Source: Corynebacterium uberis
GTDB taxonomy: Bacteria > Actinomycetota > Actinomycetes > Mycobacteriales > Mycobacteriaceae
Length of the DNA stretch: 64,000 bases
Assembly: GCF_020616335.1 (NCBI RefSeq)
Contig: NZ_CP085051.1
Coordinates: 2,418,001 to 2,482,000, forward strand
Direction of reading: 5' to 3'
Made by a program: the position numbers and the translations under genes
The notes under the pieces: model-generated
Told to the model about the DNA's origin: nothing
Database searches by the model: none
What the model saw: only the letters and a program-made list of their open reading frames with translations
Part shown: piece after piece, positions 47,148-55,374 of the stretch
Layout of the letters: every line of letters starts with the position of its first letter
Position numbering within the stretch: position 1 is the stretch's first letter

Positions 47148-47465
47148 CTACTCGCGCGAGTCCAGCACCACCTCGAACTCCAACAGCTGGGCCTTGGTGG
47201 CCGCGGGGGCGGGGCGCTCGCCTTCGGGCTTGTCATGGCCGTGGGTGGCGGGGGCCTCATTGTCGCGCCAGTTGGCGTAGGACTCCTCGTCCTTCCACCA
47301 GGTGACCACAAAGTAGCGGTCATCGCCGGCGACGGGGCGCAGCAGTTGGAAGCCTTCAAAACCGGGGGAGGCGTCGACCGCGTGCTTGCGCTGGGTGAAG
47401 CGCTGCTCGACAACCTCACCTTGGCCTTCGGGCACGGTCAGGGCGTTGATCTTCACGATGCTCAT
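47148..47465 (-). CDS. Heme-degrading monooxygenase, MhuD/IsdG type
   Basis: A 105-residue antibiotic-biosynthesis-monooxygenase-fold protein. It aligns without gaps over the first 75 residues with Mycobacterium tuberculosis MhuD as I recall it: both have VKIN at 4-7, RFxxRxHAV, PGFxGFQLLRPV, RYFVVT, and the key residues Asn7, Arg26, Trp66 and His75 occupy the same positions. MhuD binds two hemes and cleaves heme to mycobilin with iron release. The start at 47465 gives the family N-terminus. The protein ends shortly after SLLEFEVVLD-like LLEFEVVLDSRE. Confidence 0.8.
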   Translation of the reverse strand: MSIVKINALTVPEGQGEVVEQRFTQRKHAVDASPGFEGFQLLRPVAGDDRYFVVTWWKDEESYANWRDNEAPATHGHDKPEGERPAPAATKAQLLEFEVVLDSRE

Positions 47466-47493
47466 GGCCGCCAGACTACCCGCGCCCGGCCAC

Positions 47494-48981
47494 CTAGCGC
47501 TTACGGTAGAACGCTTTGCGTTGATACTTCGGCTCGCTGGTGACCAACACGCCGAGGTTGCGGAAAATGCCCTCGTCCACCGACCCCAGGATGGTGGTGG
47601 TGTGGCAGTCGCAGCCAGCAAGGTTCTTCAGCTGCGCCAACGCCCGGCGCGCTTCCTCCGACTCCGCCGCGGAAACGGACAGGGCGATGAGCACCTCATC
47701 GGTATGCAGCCGCGGGTTTCGGGAACCCAGGTGCTGGGTTTTCAGCGTCTGGATCGGCTCGATGGAGGCGGGGGAGAGCAGCTTGACGTCCCGATCAATG
47801 CCGGCCAGCGCCTTGAGCGCATTGAGCAGCATGCCCGAACAGCACCCGAGTAGTTCGGTCGTTTTGCCGGTGATGAGGCGGCCGTCGGGAAGCGCAAGGG
47901 CAGCGGCGGGCTGCCCGGTAGACGCGGCAAGCTCCACCGCGGGAGCAACCACGGACCGGTCGGCCGTGGTGGCGCCAGCGCGACTCATCACCAGGGCGAT
48001 GCGCCCGGAGATCACCGGATCAGCCTCAGTGCGGCGCTCATCCACCAACGCCTTGTAATAGCGGCGGATGATCTCCTGGCGGGCCGCCTCACGGCACACC
48101 TCATCATCATCGATGCAGTAACCCGCCATGTTCACCCCCATGTCCGTGGGGGACTGGTAGGGGCTGCCGCCGGCAATGGTCTCCAGCATGGAACGCAGCA
48201 GCGGGAACACCTCCACGTCGCGGTTATAGCTGGTCACGCGGTCCCCGTAGGCCCCCAGGTGGAACGGGTCGATGACGTTAATGTCCTCCAGGTCCGCGGT
48301 CGCGGCCTCATAGGCCAGGTTGACCGGGTGCTCCAGGGGCAGATTCCAAATAGGGAAGGTTTCAAATTTGGCGTATCCGGCTTTCCCGCCGCGCTTGTAT
48401 TCGTGATAAACCTGGCTCAGACAGGTGGCCAATTTGCCGGAGCCGGGCCCCGGTGCGGTAACAACCACCAGGTCACGGGTGGTGTGCACGAAATCATTGC
48501 GGCCAAAACCGTCATCGCTGATAATGCGCGCGGTATCGGTGGGATAACCGGGAATAACACGGTGTCGAGCCACGGTAAGCCCCAGCTTTTCCACGCGCGC
48601 AATGAAATCGAGCGCCAGGTGATTGTCATCTTCAAGCTGGGTGACCACCACATTATTCACCACAAATCCGCGCTCCCGGAAAACATCCACCAGGCGCAGC
48701 GCGTCCTCTTCATAGGGAATACCCAAATCGGCGCGAACCTTTTGGCGCTTGAGGTCCTTCGCATTGACGCACACCAGGATTTCCACCTGGTCAGCGATGT
48801 TTTCTAGCATCGCAATCTTATTGTCGGGGGTGAACCCGGGCAGCACGCGGGAGGCGTGGAGATCGTCGAAAAGCTTTCCCCCCATTTCCAAATATAGCTT
48901 GCCATCAAGCTCCGCGCGCCGTTGCGAAATATGGTGCGACTGTAGCTCGATGTACTTCTCACGATTAAATCCGTGCGGCAT
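47494..48981 (-). CDS. DUF1846 domain-containing protein
   Basis: A 495-residue protein matching the length and start ([19 protein letters not shown]) of the DUF1846 family, which has a P-loop-like fold and is found in many Gram-positive bacteria; the function is unsettled. Internal segments such as [16 protein letters not shown], and [20 protein letters not shown] with a Gly-rich nucleotide-loop-like stretch, are visible. The ATG at 48981 is the start with the family N-terminus; a longer open frame adds 15 residues. It is upstream of the MhuD-like gene on the same strand. Confidence 0.82.
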   Translation of the reverse strand: MPHGFNREKYIELQSHHISQRRAELDGKLYLEMGGKLFDDLHASRVLPGFTPDNKIAMLENIADQVEILVCVNAKDLKRQKVRADLGIPYEEDALRLVDVFRERGFVVNNVVVTQLEDDNHLALDFIARVEKLGLTVARHRVIPGYPTDTARIISDDGFGRNDFVHTTRDLVVVTAPGPGSGKLATCLSQVYHEYKRGGKAGYAKFETFPIWNLPLEHPVNLAYEAATADLEDINVIDPFHLGAYGDRVTSYNRDVEVFPLLRSMLETIAGGSPYQSPTDMGVNMAGYCIDDDEVCREAARQEIIRRYYKALVDERRTEADPVISGRIALVMSRAGATTADRSVVAPAVELAASTGQPAAALALPDGRLITGKTTELLGCCSGMLLNALKALAGIDRDVKLLSPASIEPIQTLKTQHLGSRNPRLHTDEVLIALSVSAAESEEARRALAQLKNLAGCDCHTTTILGSVDEGIFRNLGVLVTSEPKYQRKAFYRKR

Positions 48982-49134
48982 GGCGGCTCCCCTGAATGCG
49001 TAGCTTAAGAGCGCCCGCGTGCCCACGAACGCTTCACGACGCCGCCATTCTACCGGTGCCCACCCCCATCACCGGCCCCCGCCACCACACACCGCGCCAC
49101 GCCGCGGCGCGATGCCACACTGAATTATGCGGCA

Positions 49135-49551
49135 CTAGGCCTCGACGGTCACATCCCGATGCTTCTGCGTCAGAATCCGATCAATAGAAATCGTGCCCGC
49201 CCCAATGAACACCAACAGGAACAACGCCCAGCACAACAACGCCGAAGCCACACCGCCGTTTTCCTGCGGAGTCAAACCATCTGGCTGGTGCATCCAGAAA
49301 TACGCCACCGCCATGGAACCGGCAGACACAAACGCGGCCGACCGCGTAAACAGGCCCAGCACCAACAGCGCGCCGCCGACGAGCTGAATCACCGCGGCCC
49401 ACCAGCCCGGCCAGGCGAATAGCTCCGGGGCGTGCTCCGGGGCGGGCCAGCCGAGCAGCGCGCCGGTGCCGTAGAGCATGAAGATCAGGCCGATGGCGAT
49501 GCGGTACAGGGAAATGACAAGGGGAGACAGCTTCTCCAGAGTTGTTGACAT
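49135..49551 (-). CDS. DoxX family membrane protein
   Basis: A 138-residue four-helix membrane protein. SLYRIAIGLIFMLYGTGALLG and PGWWAAVIQLVGGALLVLGLFTR (parts) are typical DoxX segments; the family includes subunits of terminal oxidases and membrane-associated oxidoreductase complexes linked to redox stress. The start is at 49551. Upstream at 49634-49647 is an inverted repeat TGTGA-gaaa-TCACA, one possible control site, then the large repeat cluster. Confidence 0.82.
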   Translation of the reverse strand: MSTTLEKLSPLVISLYRIAIGLIFMLYGTGALLGWPAPEHAPELFAWPGWWAAVIQLVGGALLVLGLFTRSAAFVSAGSMAVAYFWMHQPDGLTPQENGGVASALLCWALFLLVFIGAGTISIDRILTQKHRDVTVEA

Positions 49552-49752
49552 GGCACCTATTTTGTTGGGCGGCGGCACGGCTGTCAAGAGCGACACCACG
49601 CCACGCGCGGGCGCGCAGGTCACAGGGCCGGCCTGTGAGAAATCACACAGATAGGCGGCGCCGGTTTGTGACGGGCGGGCCTGCTGTAGGCGCGTGCGGG
49701 GCCCGGGTTGCCTGCGGCGCGCATGTTTTCTTAGCTACACATACCGTCGGCG

Positions 49753-49833
49753 ATGTCTTCACCGATTTTTCCGACGCCGCATTTCTGCAGGTCAGATTTT
49801 ACTTTCCACAGCAGGTTACGACATGTTCGAATA
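49753..49833 (+). repeat. Intergenic repeat family, copy C
   Basis: Shares with copy E a shorter T run and TTTCCACAGCAGG; first half of block 1 of the tandem duplication. Confidence 0.85.
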
Positions 49834-49928
49834 CCGGGCGACCGCACACCGGCTGTGCCGCATATCGACGCCGCCCCGGAACACCGCGCGCCACGTAACG
49901 CACGGCGCCGCAGACACTAGGTCGTCCG

Positions 49929-50010
49929 ATGTCTTCACCGATTTTTTCGACGCCACATTTCCGCAGGTCAGAATTTAGTTTCCGCGGCAGGTTACGACAT
50001 GTTCGAATAA
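49929..50010 (+). repeat. Intergenic repeat family, copy D
   Basis: Second copy in block 1; TTTCCGCGGCAGG variant as in copies B and F. Confidence 0.85.
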
Positions 50011-50092
50011 ATCGCCCCCGCCGCACGCCCAGCAACCGACCGTAGCTACAGCACCAGCGAGCATGCCGCCCGCACCGCACATACCGTCGGCG

Positions 50093-50173
50093 ATGTCTTC
50101 ACGGATTTTTCCGACGCCGCATTTCTGCAGGTCAGATTTTACTTTCCACAGCAGGTTACGACATGTTCGAATA
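50093..50173 (+). repeat. Intergenic repeat family, copy E
   Basis: Differs from copy C by a single base in the 81-base core; exactly 340 bases downstream of it. Confidence 0.85.
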
Positions 50174-50268
50174 CCGGGCGACCGCACACCGGCTGTGCCG
50201 CATATCGACGCCGCCCCGGAACACCGCGCGCCACGTAACGCACGGCGCCGCAGACACTAGGTCGTCCG

Positions 50269-50350
50269 ATGTCTTCACCGATTTTTTCGACGCCGCATTT
50301 CCGCAGGTCAGAATTTAGTTTCCGCGGCAGGTTACGACATGTTCGAAAAA
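50269..50350 (+). repeat. Intergenic repeat family, copy F
   Basis: Near-identical to copy D, exactly 340 bases downstream of it; ends with GAAAAA rather than GAATAA. Confidence 0.85.
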
Positions 50351-50404
50351 TCAGCCACCGCAGCACCCGACAGCACCCAGCCACAACCCCCCAAACAACA
50401 ACAA

Positions 50405-50434
50405 GGGGCAGCCCGCCTCAGCGCGGACTGCCCC
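50405..50434 (-). terminator. Terminator of dps
   Basis: GGGGCAG (50405-50411) pairs with CTGCCCC (50428-50434), with inner CCGC/GCGG pairing, just past the dps stop. Confidence 0.65.
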
Positions 50435-50460
50435 GGTCCTGCCACAGGCAGGCGTTGGTC

Positions 50461-50952
50461 TTAGATGTTGCCGTTCTCATCCTGCAGGTGAGAGCGCAGG
50501 AACCACTGGAACTGCTCCAGCTCGCGGGACTGACCCACGTAGATGTCTTCGGTCATGGCGTCGATCTCGCCGGCCTCGGCCTGGGCGTCGCGCACGCCCT
50601 CGATGACCTTGGTGTAGACGTCGTTGAGTGCGGCGATGTGCTGCTGGGTGGTGCCGCGGTTGAGGTCGTAAGCCAGGGGGGTGCGGCCTTCGACGTGGCC
50701 GGCGGGGGTGCCAATGGGCTCGCCACCGAGGGCGGCGATGCGCTCGGCAAGTTCGTCGGCGAAACCGCGGACTAGTTCGACCTGGGGGTCGAGCATCTCG
50801 TGGACGGCGATGAAGTTTTCGCCGACGACGTTCCAGTGCGCGTGCTTGAGGATCAGGTGCAGGTCGTTGTAGTCGGTCAGGCGCTCCTGCAGGGCGTCGA
50901 TCAGCTTCTTGGCGTCGTTGGGGTTGATTCCGGGAATGGTGAAGTTGCTCAT
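50461..50952 (-). CDS. dps: Dps-family DNA-binding ferritin
   Basis: A 163-residue Dps. The ferroxidase signature KHAHWNVVGENFIAVHEMLD is present with the His, Asp and Glu ligands that lie between subunits (H39, H51 and the following acidic FADELAER helix). Dps forms a dodecamer, oxidises Fe(II) with hydrogen peroxide and protects DNA in stationary phase. The length is standard. Terminator at 50405-50434. Upstream the region 50953-51010 is AT-rich and likely contains its promoter. Confidence 0.93.
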   Translation of the reverse strand: MSNFTIPGINPNDAKKLIDALQERLTDYNDLHLILKHAHWNVVGENFIAVHEMLDPQVELVRGFADELAERIAALGGEPIGTPAGHVEGRTPLAYDLNRGTTQQHIAALNDVYTKVIEGVRDAQAEAGEIDAMTEDIYVGQSRELEQFQWFLRSHLQDENGNI

Positions 50953-51149
50953 GGCTCCGATGATACCTTCTTTTTATGAGTCCGCCAGTATTCTTAGCGT
51001 TATCTTTATAATTCCAGGATAGGCTGCGCTAGTGCAGGTCAGGGCAACTTTTGCGGCCTTTACGCACATCATGGTACGCCTATCAGCCCGAGCACAACCC
51101 GACGCGCGCGGCCTGCCGTCTCAGGCCCGCTGCTGCTACAGTGCTCCCC

Positions 51150-51995
51150 ATGCCAGAAGGTCACGTCATCCATCGCCTCGCCCACGCTCTGACCTCCACG
51201 TTTGGCGGCCATCCGGTCACCGTGACCTCCCCGCAGGGGCGCTTCAGCGCGGAGGCCGCCACGCTGAGTGATCACACGCTGGAAAAGGCCGAGGCGTGGG
51301 GCAAACACCTGTTCCTCACGTTCGATTCTGCGGCGCCGGAACACGTTGTTCATATCCATTTAGGTCTCATCGGCAAACTGCGTCTCCACCCCCTCGCCCC
51401 GCCGCGGGGGGCCGTGCGGATGCGCATCACCGATGGCACTACCGCCGCCGATCTCCACGGGCCGCAGTGGTGCCGGCTGATCACGGAGGAAGACATGGAT
51501 GGCGTCATCGCGCGCCAGGGGGCTGATCCTTTGCGTGCCGACGCCGCCCCTGCCGCAACCTTGGCCCGCACCGTCGCCTCCCGCAAGCACATCGGAGCGC
51601 TGCTGATGGATCAGCATCTTTACGCGGGCGTGGGCAACATTTACCGCGCTGAGGCGCTTTTCCGCGCCGGGATCTCCCCTTTTCAGCAGGGCAATCAGCT
51701 CACCGACGCGGAGGCCCGCGCCCTGTGGGATGACCTGGTGGATCTCATGGCCGTGGGCGTGGAGCGCGGGCGCATCGACACGGTGCGCCCCGAGCACACC
51801 CCGGAGGCGATGGGCCGCCCAGAGCGTATCGACGACCACGGCGGCGAGGTCTACGTCTACCGCCGCGCCGGCGCGCCCTGCCTCATCTGCGGCACCCCGG
51901 TACGCCAGCAGACCATGGAGGGGCGCAATCTGTTTTGGTGCCCGCGCTGCCAGCGGCTGAAAAAGCGGGTGGAGCGGCGCGCGCGCAAGGCCTAG
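51150..51995 (+). CDS. Fpg/Nei family DNA glycosylase (Nei2-like)
   Basis: A 281-residue enzyme. MPEGH at the N-terminus provides the catalytic Pro2 and Glu3; the H2TH core is GVGNIYRAEALFRAGISP, and the C-terminal zinc finger is CLICG...CPRC. It excises oxidised pyrimidines or purines and nicks the site. Actinobacterial Nei2 proteins have this start and finger. TACAGT seven bases before the ATG marks a probable leaderless mRNA. It converges on the aldo-keto reductase with a four-base overlap. Confidence 0.9.
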   Translation: MPEGHVIHRLAHALTSTFGGHPVTVTSPQGRFSAEAATLSDHTLEKAEAWGKHLFLTFDSAAPEHVVHIHLGLIGKLRLHPLAPPRGAVRMRITDGTTAADLHGPQWCRLITEEDMDGVIARQGADPLRADAAPAATLARTVASRKHIGALLMDQHLYAGVGNIYRAEALFRAGISPFQQGNQLTDAEARALWDDLVDLMAVGVERGRIDTVRPEHTPEAMGRPERIDDHGGEVYVYRRAGAPCLICGTPVRQQTMEGRNLFWCPRCQRLKKRVERRARKA

Positions 51996-52867
51996 CGCTG
52001 CCCGCGGCCCACCCCGTAGACGGGGAAGCGGGCCGACTGCCCATAATCGCGAATGTCCAGGCGACGCAGCACGTCCATGTCCGCATCCGCGATGGTGAAT
52101 TCCACCTGCGCGTTGGCCTTCATGTGGTCGGGGTCCGCGGACTTGGGCAGGGCAATGCAGCCCAGCTGGAGGGCGTAGCGGATGCACAGTTGCGGCACGC
52201 TCACCCCGTAGGTGGCCGCCAGCTCCCGCAGCGTGTCATTGTCCAGGATCTCCCCGTGCCCCATGGGCGAATAGGCCTGCACCGCAATGTCGTGGGAGTG
52301 GCAGTAGGAGATGACGTCATCCGGGGTGTTTCCGGCGTGCACCAAGAACTGGTTGACCTGCGGGGCAACCTCGGCCTGCGCGCACAGCGCATCGATGTCG
52401 GCGGGCAGGAAGTTGGACACACCAATCGCCCGCAGGTGGCCCGCCTGGTAGGCCTTCTCCATCGCCTTCCACGCGGCCGCGTTGCCCGCGGCGTAGTCCC
52501 CGCCGCGGAAGTCCTCCCACGGCTGCGGGGCATGGATGAGCATGAGATCGATATACCCGATGTCGAGGGTGCGCAGGGAGCCCTCGATGGCGGCCACGGC
52601 GGCGTCGTAATCCTTGATCTCCGCAGCGAGCTTGGTGGAAACAAAGACCTCCTCGCGCTTGAGGCCGCTGGCGCGCACGCCGGCGCCCACGCCGGCCTCA
52701 TTGCCGTAGGCCTGCGCGGTATCCACGTTGCGGTAGCCCAGCTTCAGCGCCGCGCTGACCGCGTCGGCGGCCTGCGCGTCCGGGATGAACCAGGTGCCAA
52801 GCCCCAGCACCGGGGTGGTTACGCCGTTAGCCAGTTCGATGGTGTCCGTCAGTGGGTGGTTGAGCAT
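51992..52867 (-). CDS. Aldo/keto reductase
   Basis: A 291-residue AKR barrel. NVDTAQAYGNEAGVG carries catalytic Asp and Tyr, VSTKL the Lys, and LMLIHAP the His. The loop GVSNFLPADIDALC and the C-terminal PKSADPDHMKANAQV bind NADP(H). It probably reduces an aldehyde or ketone such as 2,5-diketo-gluconate-type or quinone substrates; the exact one is not predictable. It is next to a cupin gene on the same strand, five bases downstream, so they are likely co-transcribed. Confidence 0.9.
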   Translation of the reverse strand: MLNHPLTDTIELANGVTTPVLGLGTWFIPDAQAADAVSAALKLGYRNVDTAQAYGNEAGVGAGVRASGLKREEVFVSTKLAAEIKDYDAAVAAIEGSLRTLDIGYIDLMLIHAPQPWEDFRGGDYAAGNAAAWKAMEKAYQAGHLRAIGVSNFLPADIDALCAQAEVAPQVNQFLVHAGNTPDDVISYCHSHDIAVQAYSPMGHGEILDNDTLRELAATYGVSVPQLCIRYALQLGCIALPKSADPDHMKANAQVEFTIADADMDVLRRLDIRDYGQSARFPVYGVGRGQR

Positions 52868-52872
52868 GAGGG

Positions 52873-53301
52873 TCAGTCCTCTTCGTCGTCGGGCAGCGCC
52901 GCGTAGTGCGCATCAGAAACCGGTTCCAACCACTTGTTGGAGGTCTGCTCGCCGGGCACTTCGACGGCCAGGTGGCTCATCCAGCTCGTGGCCGCGGCGC
53001 CATGCCAGTGCTTGACCCCGGCCGGAATATGCACCACCGTACCGGGAACAAGGGCCACCGGGTCCTCGCCCTCAGCCTGGTACCAGCCGCGGCCGGCGGT
53101 ACACAGCAGGATCTGGCCACCGCCGGATGCCGCGTGATGGATGTGCCAGTTGTTGCGGCACCCCGGCTCAAAGGTCACGTTTCCGATTGTCACGCCCTGG
53201 GTGCTGAGCATCTCTAGGAAGCTGCGCCCGGTGAAGTACTCGGCGTAGGCATCATTGGGGCCGCCGACGGGGAAGATGGGGTCGATGGGCAAGGTGGACA
53301 T
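52873..53301 (-). CDS. Cupin domain-containing protein
   Basis: A 142-residue single-domain cupin. Motif 1 is WHIHHAASGGGQILLCTAGRGW and motif 2 is VVHIPAGVKHWHGA; the histidines and glutamine/glutamate positions are those of a metal site. Such proteins can be isomerases, dioxygenases or binding proteins; nothing distinguishes here. It is transcribed just before the aldo-keto reductase. Confidence 0.85.
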   Translation of the reverse strand: MSTLPIDPIFPVGGPNDAYAEYFTGRSFLEMLSTQGVTIGNVTFEPGCRNNWHIHHAASGGGQILLCTAGRGWYQAEGEDPVALVPGTVVHIPAGVKHWHGAAATSWMSHLAVEVPGEQTSNKWLEPVSDAHYAALPDDEED

Positions 53302-53353
53302 GACAAATACCGTCCTTCACAACGAAAAGAATGTGCGGAGTGCACGTCTTTTA

Positions 53354-54085
53354 TCATGCGCTTCGTCCGCCGACAAGCGCCACCTCCCCCTCGCGCTCAA
53401 CGGTGCTGACCTGCGCGGACCCGTCGGACATGGTGACTACGGCGTCGGCGACGTACAGATGCGAGCGGTCGTGGGTGACCATGACGGTGGCCACGCCCGT
53501 CGAGTCCGTGACCTCCCGCAGCAGGGTGACAATCTCGCGGGAGCGGCGGGCGTCGAGAGCCGAGGTCGGCTCGTCGGCGAGCAGCAGCTCCGGGGAACCC
53601 ATGAGCGCCCGGGCGATGGTCACCCGCTGACGCTGCCCGCCGGAAAGTTGGTGCACTCGGCGCCCGCCCATGCCGGCCAACCCCACGAGCTCAAGCAGCT
53701 GCGCGGCACGCTCCCGCTCCCTGCGCCCCGGGCGCTGGCCTCGAATGTGACTGGTGATGAGCAGCTGCTCGGCCACCGTCAACGAGGCCAGCAGATTAGG
53801 GCTTTGGAAGATCATGCCAATGTGATCGCGGCGGATGCGGGTGCGGGTGGCCTCGGGGGCGTCGGAAAGCACAAGACCGGCGACGGTGATAGTACCGCTG
53901 TCCGGGACCGCCAACCCCGCGGCGGCGGACAGGACCGTGGACTTGCCGGAACCGGACTCGCCGACGATCGCCGTGAGCTGCCCGGCGCGCGCCTGCAGGC
54001 TCACGTGATCCAGGGCGGCGACGCTCCGGGTGCCGTCAGGGTAGGTCAGGGTGGCGTTTGCAATGGTCAGGACGTTCTGGGACAT
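53354..54085 (-). CDS. hrtA: ABC transporter ATP-binding protein, HrtA-type heme exporter
   Basis: A 243-residue MacB/LolD-type ATPase. Walker A is GESGSGKST (42-50), signature LSGGQ at 147-151, Walker B LLLADEP (to 173), and H-loop THD. It pairs with the FtsX-like permease just upstream on the same strand, and both are divergent from a ChrSA-type two-component system. That is the arrangement of hrtBA and chrSA in C. glutamicum, where HrtBA exports heme to prevent toxicity. Assignment to heme export is by context and similarity. Confidence 0.8.
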   Translation of the reverse strand: MSQNVLTIANATLTYPDGTRSVAALDHVSLQARAGQLTAIVGESGSGKSTVLSAAAGLAVPDSGTITVAGLVLSDAPEATRTRIRRDHIGMIFQSPNLLASLTVAEQLLITSHIRGQRPGRRERERAAQLLELVGLAGMGGRRVHQLSGGQRQRVTIARALMGSPELLLADEPTSALDARRSREIVTLLREVTDSTGVATVMVTHDRSHLYVADAVVTMSDGSAQVSTVEREGEVALVGGRSA

Positions 54086-54137
54086 GGGATGCTCCTTCGT
54101 GGTGAGGTAGCGGGAAAGGGGAGGAGAACGCGGCGGG

Positions 54138-55190
54138 CTAGCTCAGCGCCAGCTGCGGCTCAACGCGGCTGACGCGGCGCACGGCCACCACCGCGCCCGC
54201 CAGGCCCAGGCCAAAGACCGCCAGGGCGGGCACCGCAGTGGTCATCCACGACTGCTCGAAAGGCACGCCGCGGGCGGCCAGCGCCCCCAGGCCCAGCGCA
54301 ATCGCCGTGCCTGCTGCCGCCCCCGCGGCCAGCACGATCGCAGCCTGGGCCAGCGCGTCACGCAGCACATAGCCGGTGGAGGCACCCAGGGCACGCAACA
54401 CCGCGATGTCGCGGGTGCGCTGGATGGTCCACACGGACAAAAAGGCGATGACCACCAACGCGCTGATGCCATAGAGCAGGCCCTGCATAGACAGCAGAGA
54501 ACCGCGCTCGGACTGGTAGGCCGGCAGCCCCGACAACGCCGCAGTCAGGCTGACAGCCTGGGTGTCCGTGTCCTGAGCAGTGGCGCTCCACTGCTCCGAG
54601 AAGGCATCGCGATCCCCCGTCAGCGCCAGGACGGTCGGCGCGCTGGCGTGGGCCACGCTGCGCCACGTGCCCAGATCCGCCCACACCACCGGAAGGTGGG
54701 AGTAGTACAACGCGTCGCCGTCATGAACCGACACGAGCGGGGCATCCACGCCGCCGGCAGCGACCGTGGTCCCGGCGGCCACGCCCAGCTCGGCAGGGGC
54801 AACCATCCCAGACTGGGGCACGGGGGTGGTCGTTCCCGGAATCATCGACCCCGCGGGTAGACCAATGACCGCAACGGGGTGGGCCCCGCCCGCATCCTCC
54901 AGGCGCGTCTGCGCGATGCCCACCGGGGTAGCCCGCGCCACGCCGGCGGTGTCAGCCCAGCGCTGGGAGACGGGGGAATCGATACGCGACGCGCCCATAT
55001 CCACCTTCCCCGTACCGGAAAACACCACCGCATCCGGCGCCAGTGCCTCCAATGCGGACGTATTCTGCTTACCCAACCCCTGGGTCAAACCCGTCAACAT
55101 GACGAGCAACACCGTCAGTAGACCAATAACGGACGCGATGAGGGCGAAACGGCCCGTCGCATGGCGGATATCACGCACGGCGAGAAACAT
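54138..55190 (-). CDS. hrtB: FtsX-like ABC permease, HrtB-type heme exporter
   Basis: A 350-residue permease: an N-terminal helix (FALIASVIGLLTVLLVMLTG) with a long extracytoplasmic domain, then three C-terminal helices, as in the MacB/FtsX fold. The ATG at 55190 follows AAGGAG and gives MFLAVRDIRHATGRF, the usual start; the longer frame is excluded. The gene lies 52 bases upstream of hrtA and is divergent from the ChrS-like kinase, with a palindrome in between. It would export excess heme across the membrane with HrtA. Confidence 0.78.
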   Translation of the reverse strand: MFLAVRDIRHATGRFALIASVIGLLTVLLVMLTGLTQGLGKQNTSALEALAPDAVVFSGTGKVDMGASRIDSPVSQRWADTAGVARATPVGIAQTRLEDAGGAHPVAVIGLPAGSMIPGTTTPVPQSGMVAPAELGVAAGTTVAAGGVDAPLVSVHDGDALYYSHLPVVWADLGTWRSVAHASAPTVLALTGDRDAFSEQWSATAQDTDTQAVSLTAALSGLPAYQSERGSLLSMQGLLYGISALVVIAFLSVWTIQRTRDIAVLRALGASTGYVLRDALAQAAIVLAAGAAAGTAIALGLGALAARGVPFEQSWMTTAVPALAVFGLGLAGAVVAVRRVSRVEPQLALS

Positions 55191-55318
55191 AAACAGACAC
55201 TCCTTCTTCCGGGAACAGCGAAGCGGCAGCGCGCGGGCAAACGGCTGACTGCCTGTGATGTCTTCCATCCTGGGCGACCACACCCCACCCCGACATCGAC
55301 CGCCAACCCGAAATCCCG

Positions 55319-55336
55319 ATCAACCACCTGGTTGAT
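55319..55336. promoter_or_regulatory. Palindrome between hrtB and chrS
   Basis: Perfect inverted repeat ATCAACCA-CC-TGGTTGAT. It lies in the divergent gap 39 bases before the kinase start and is a candidate operator for the ChrA-type regulator, which in C. glutamicum binds between these two transcripts. Confidence 0.65.
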
Positions 55337-55374
55337 GCCCACCCCCGGCGCGCGCCCCTAGGCTAGGAGCCACC

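Larger units (their letters stand above)
49552..50460. repeat. 909-base gap with four copies of the intergenic repeat in a tandem duplication
   Basis: No gene seen. 49739-50010 and 50079-50350 are near-identical 272-base blocks repeated at an offset of exactly 340 bases; each carries two copies of the GCAGGTTACGACATGTTCGA repeat. The remaining 68 bases between blocks are unique. The dps terminator follows at 50405-50434. Confidence 0.85.

Noticed and set aside
49634..49647. GlxR site upstream of doxX (TGTGA-gaaa-TCACA)
   Set aside because: The spacer is four bases instead of six, so it does not fit the CRP/GlxR geometry.
42998..50350. Possible CRISPR array in the repeat clusters
   Set aside because: The repeats are about 81 bases long, spaced irregularly (about 95-160 bases), lie in two distant groups, and no cas genes are in the window.
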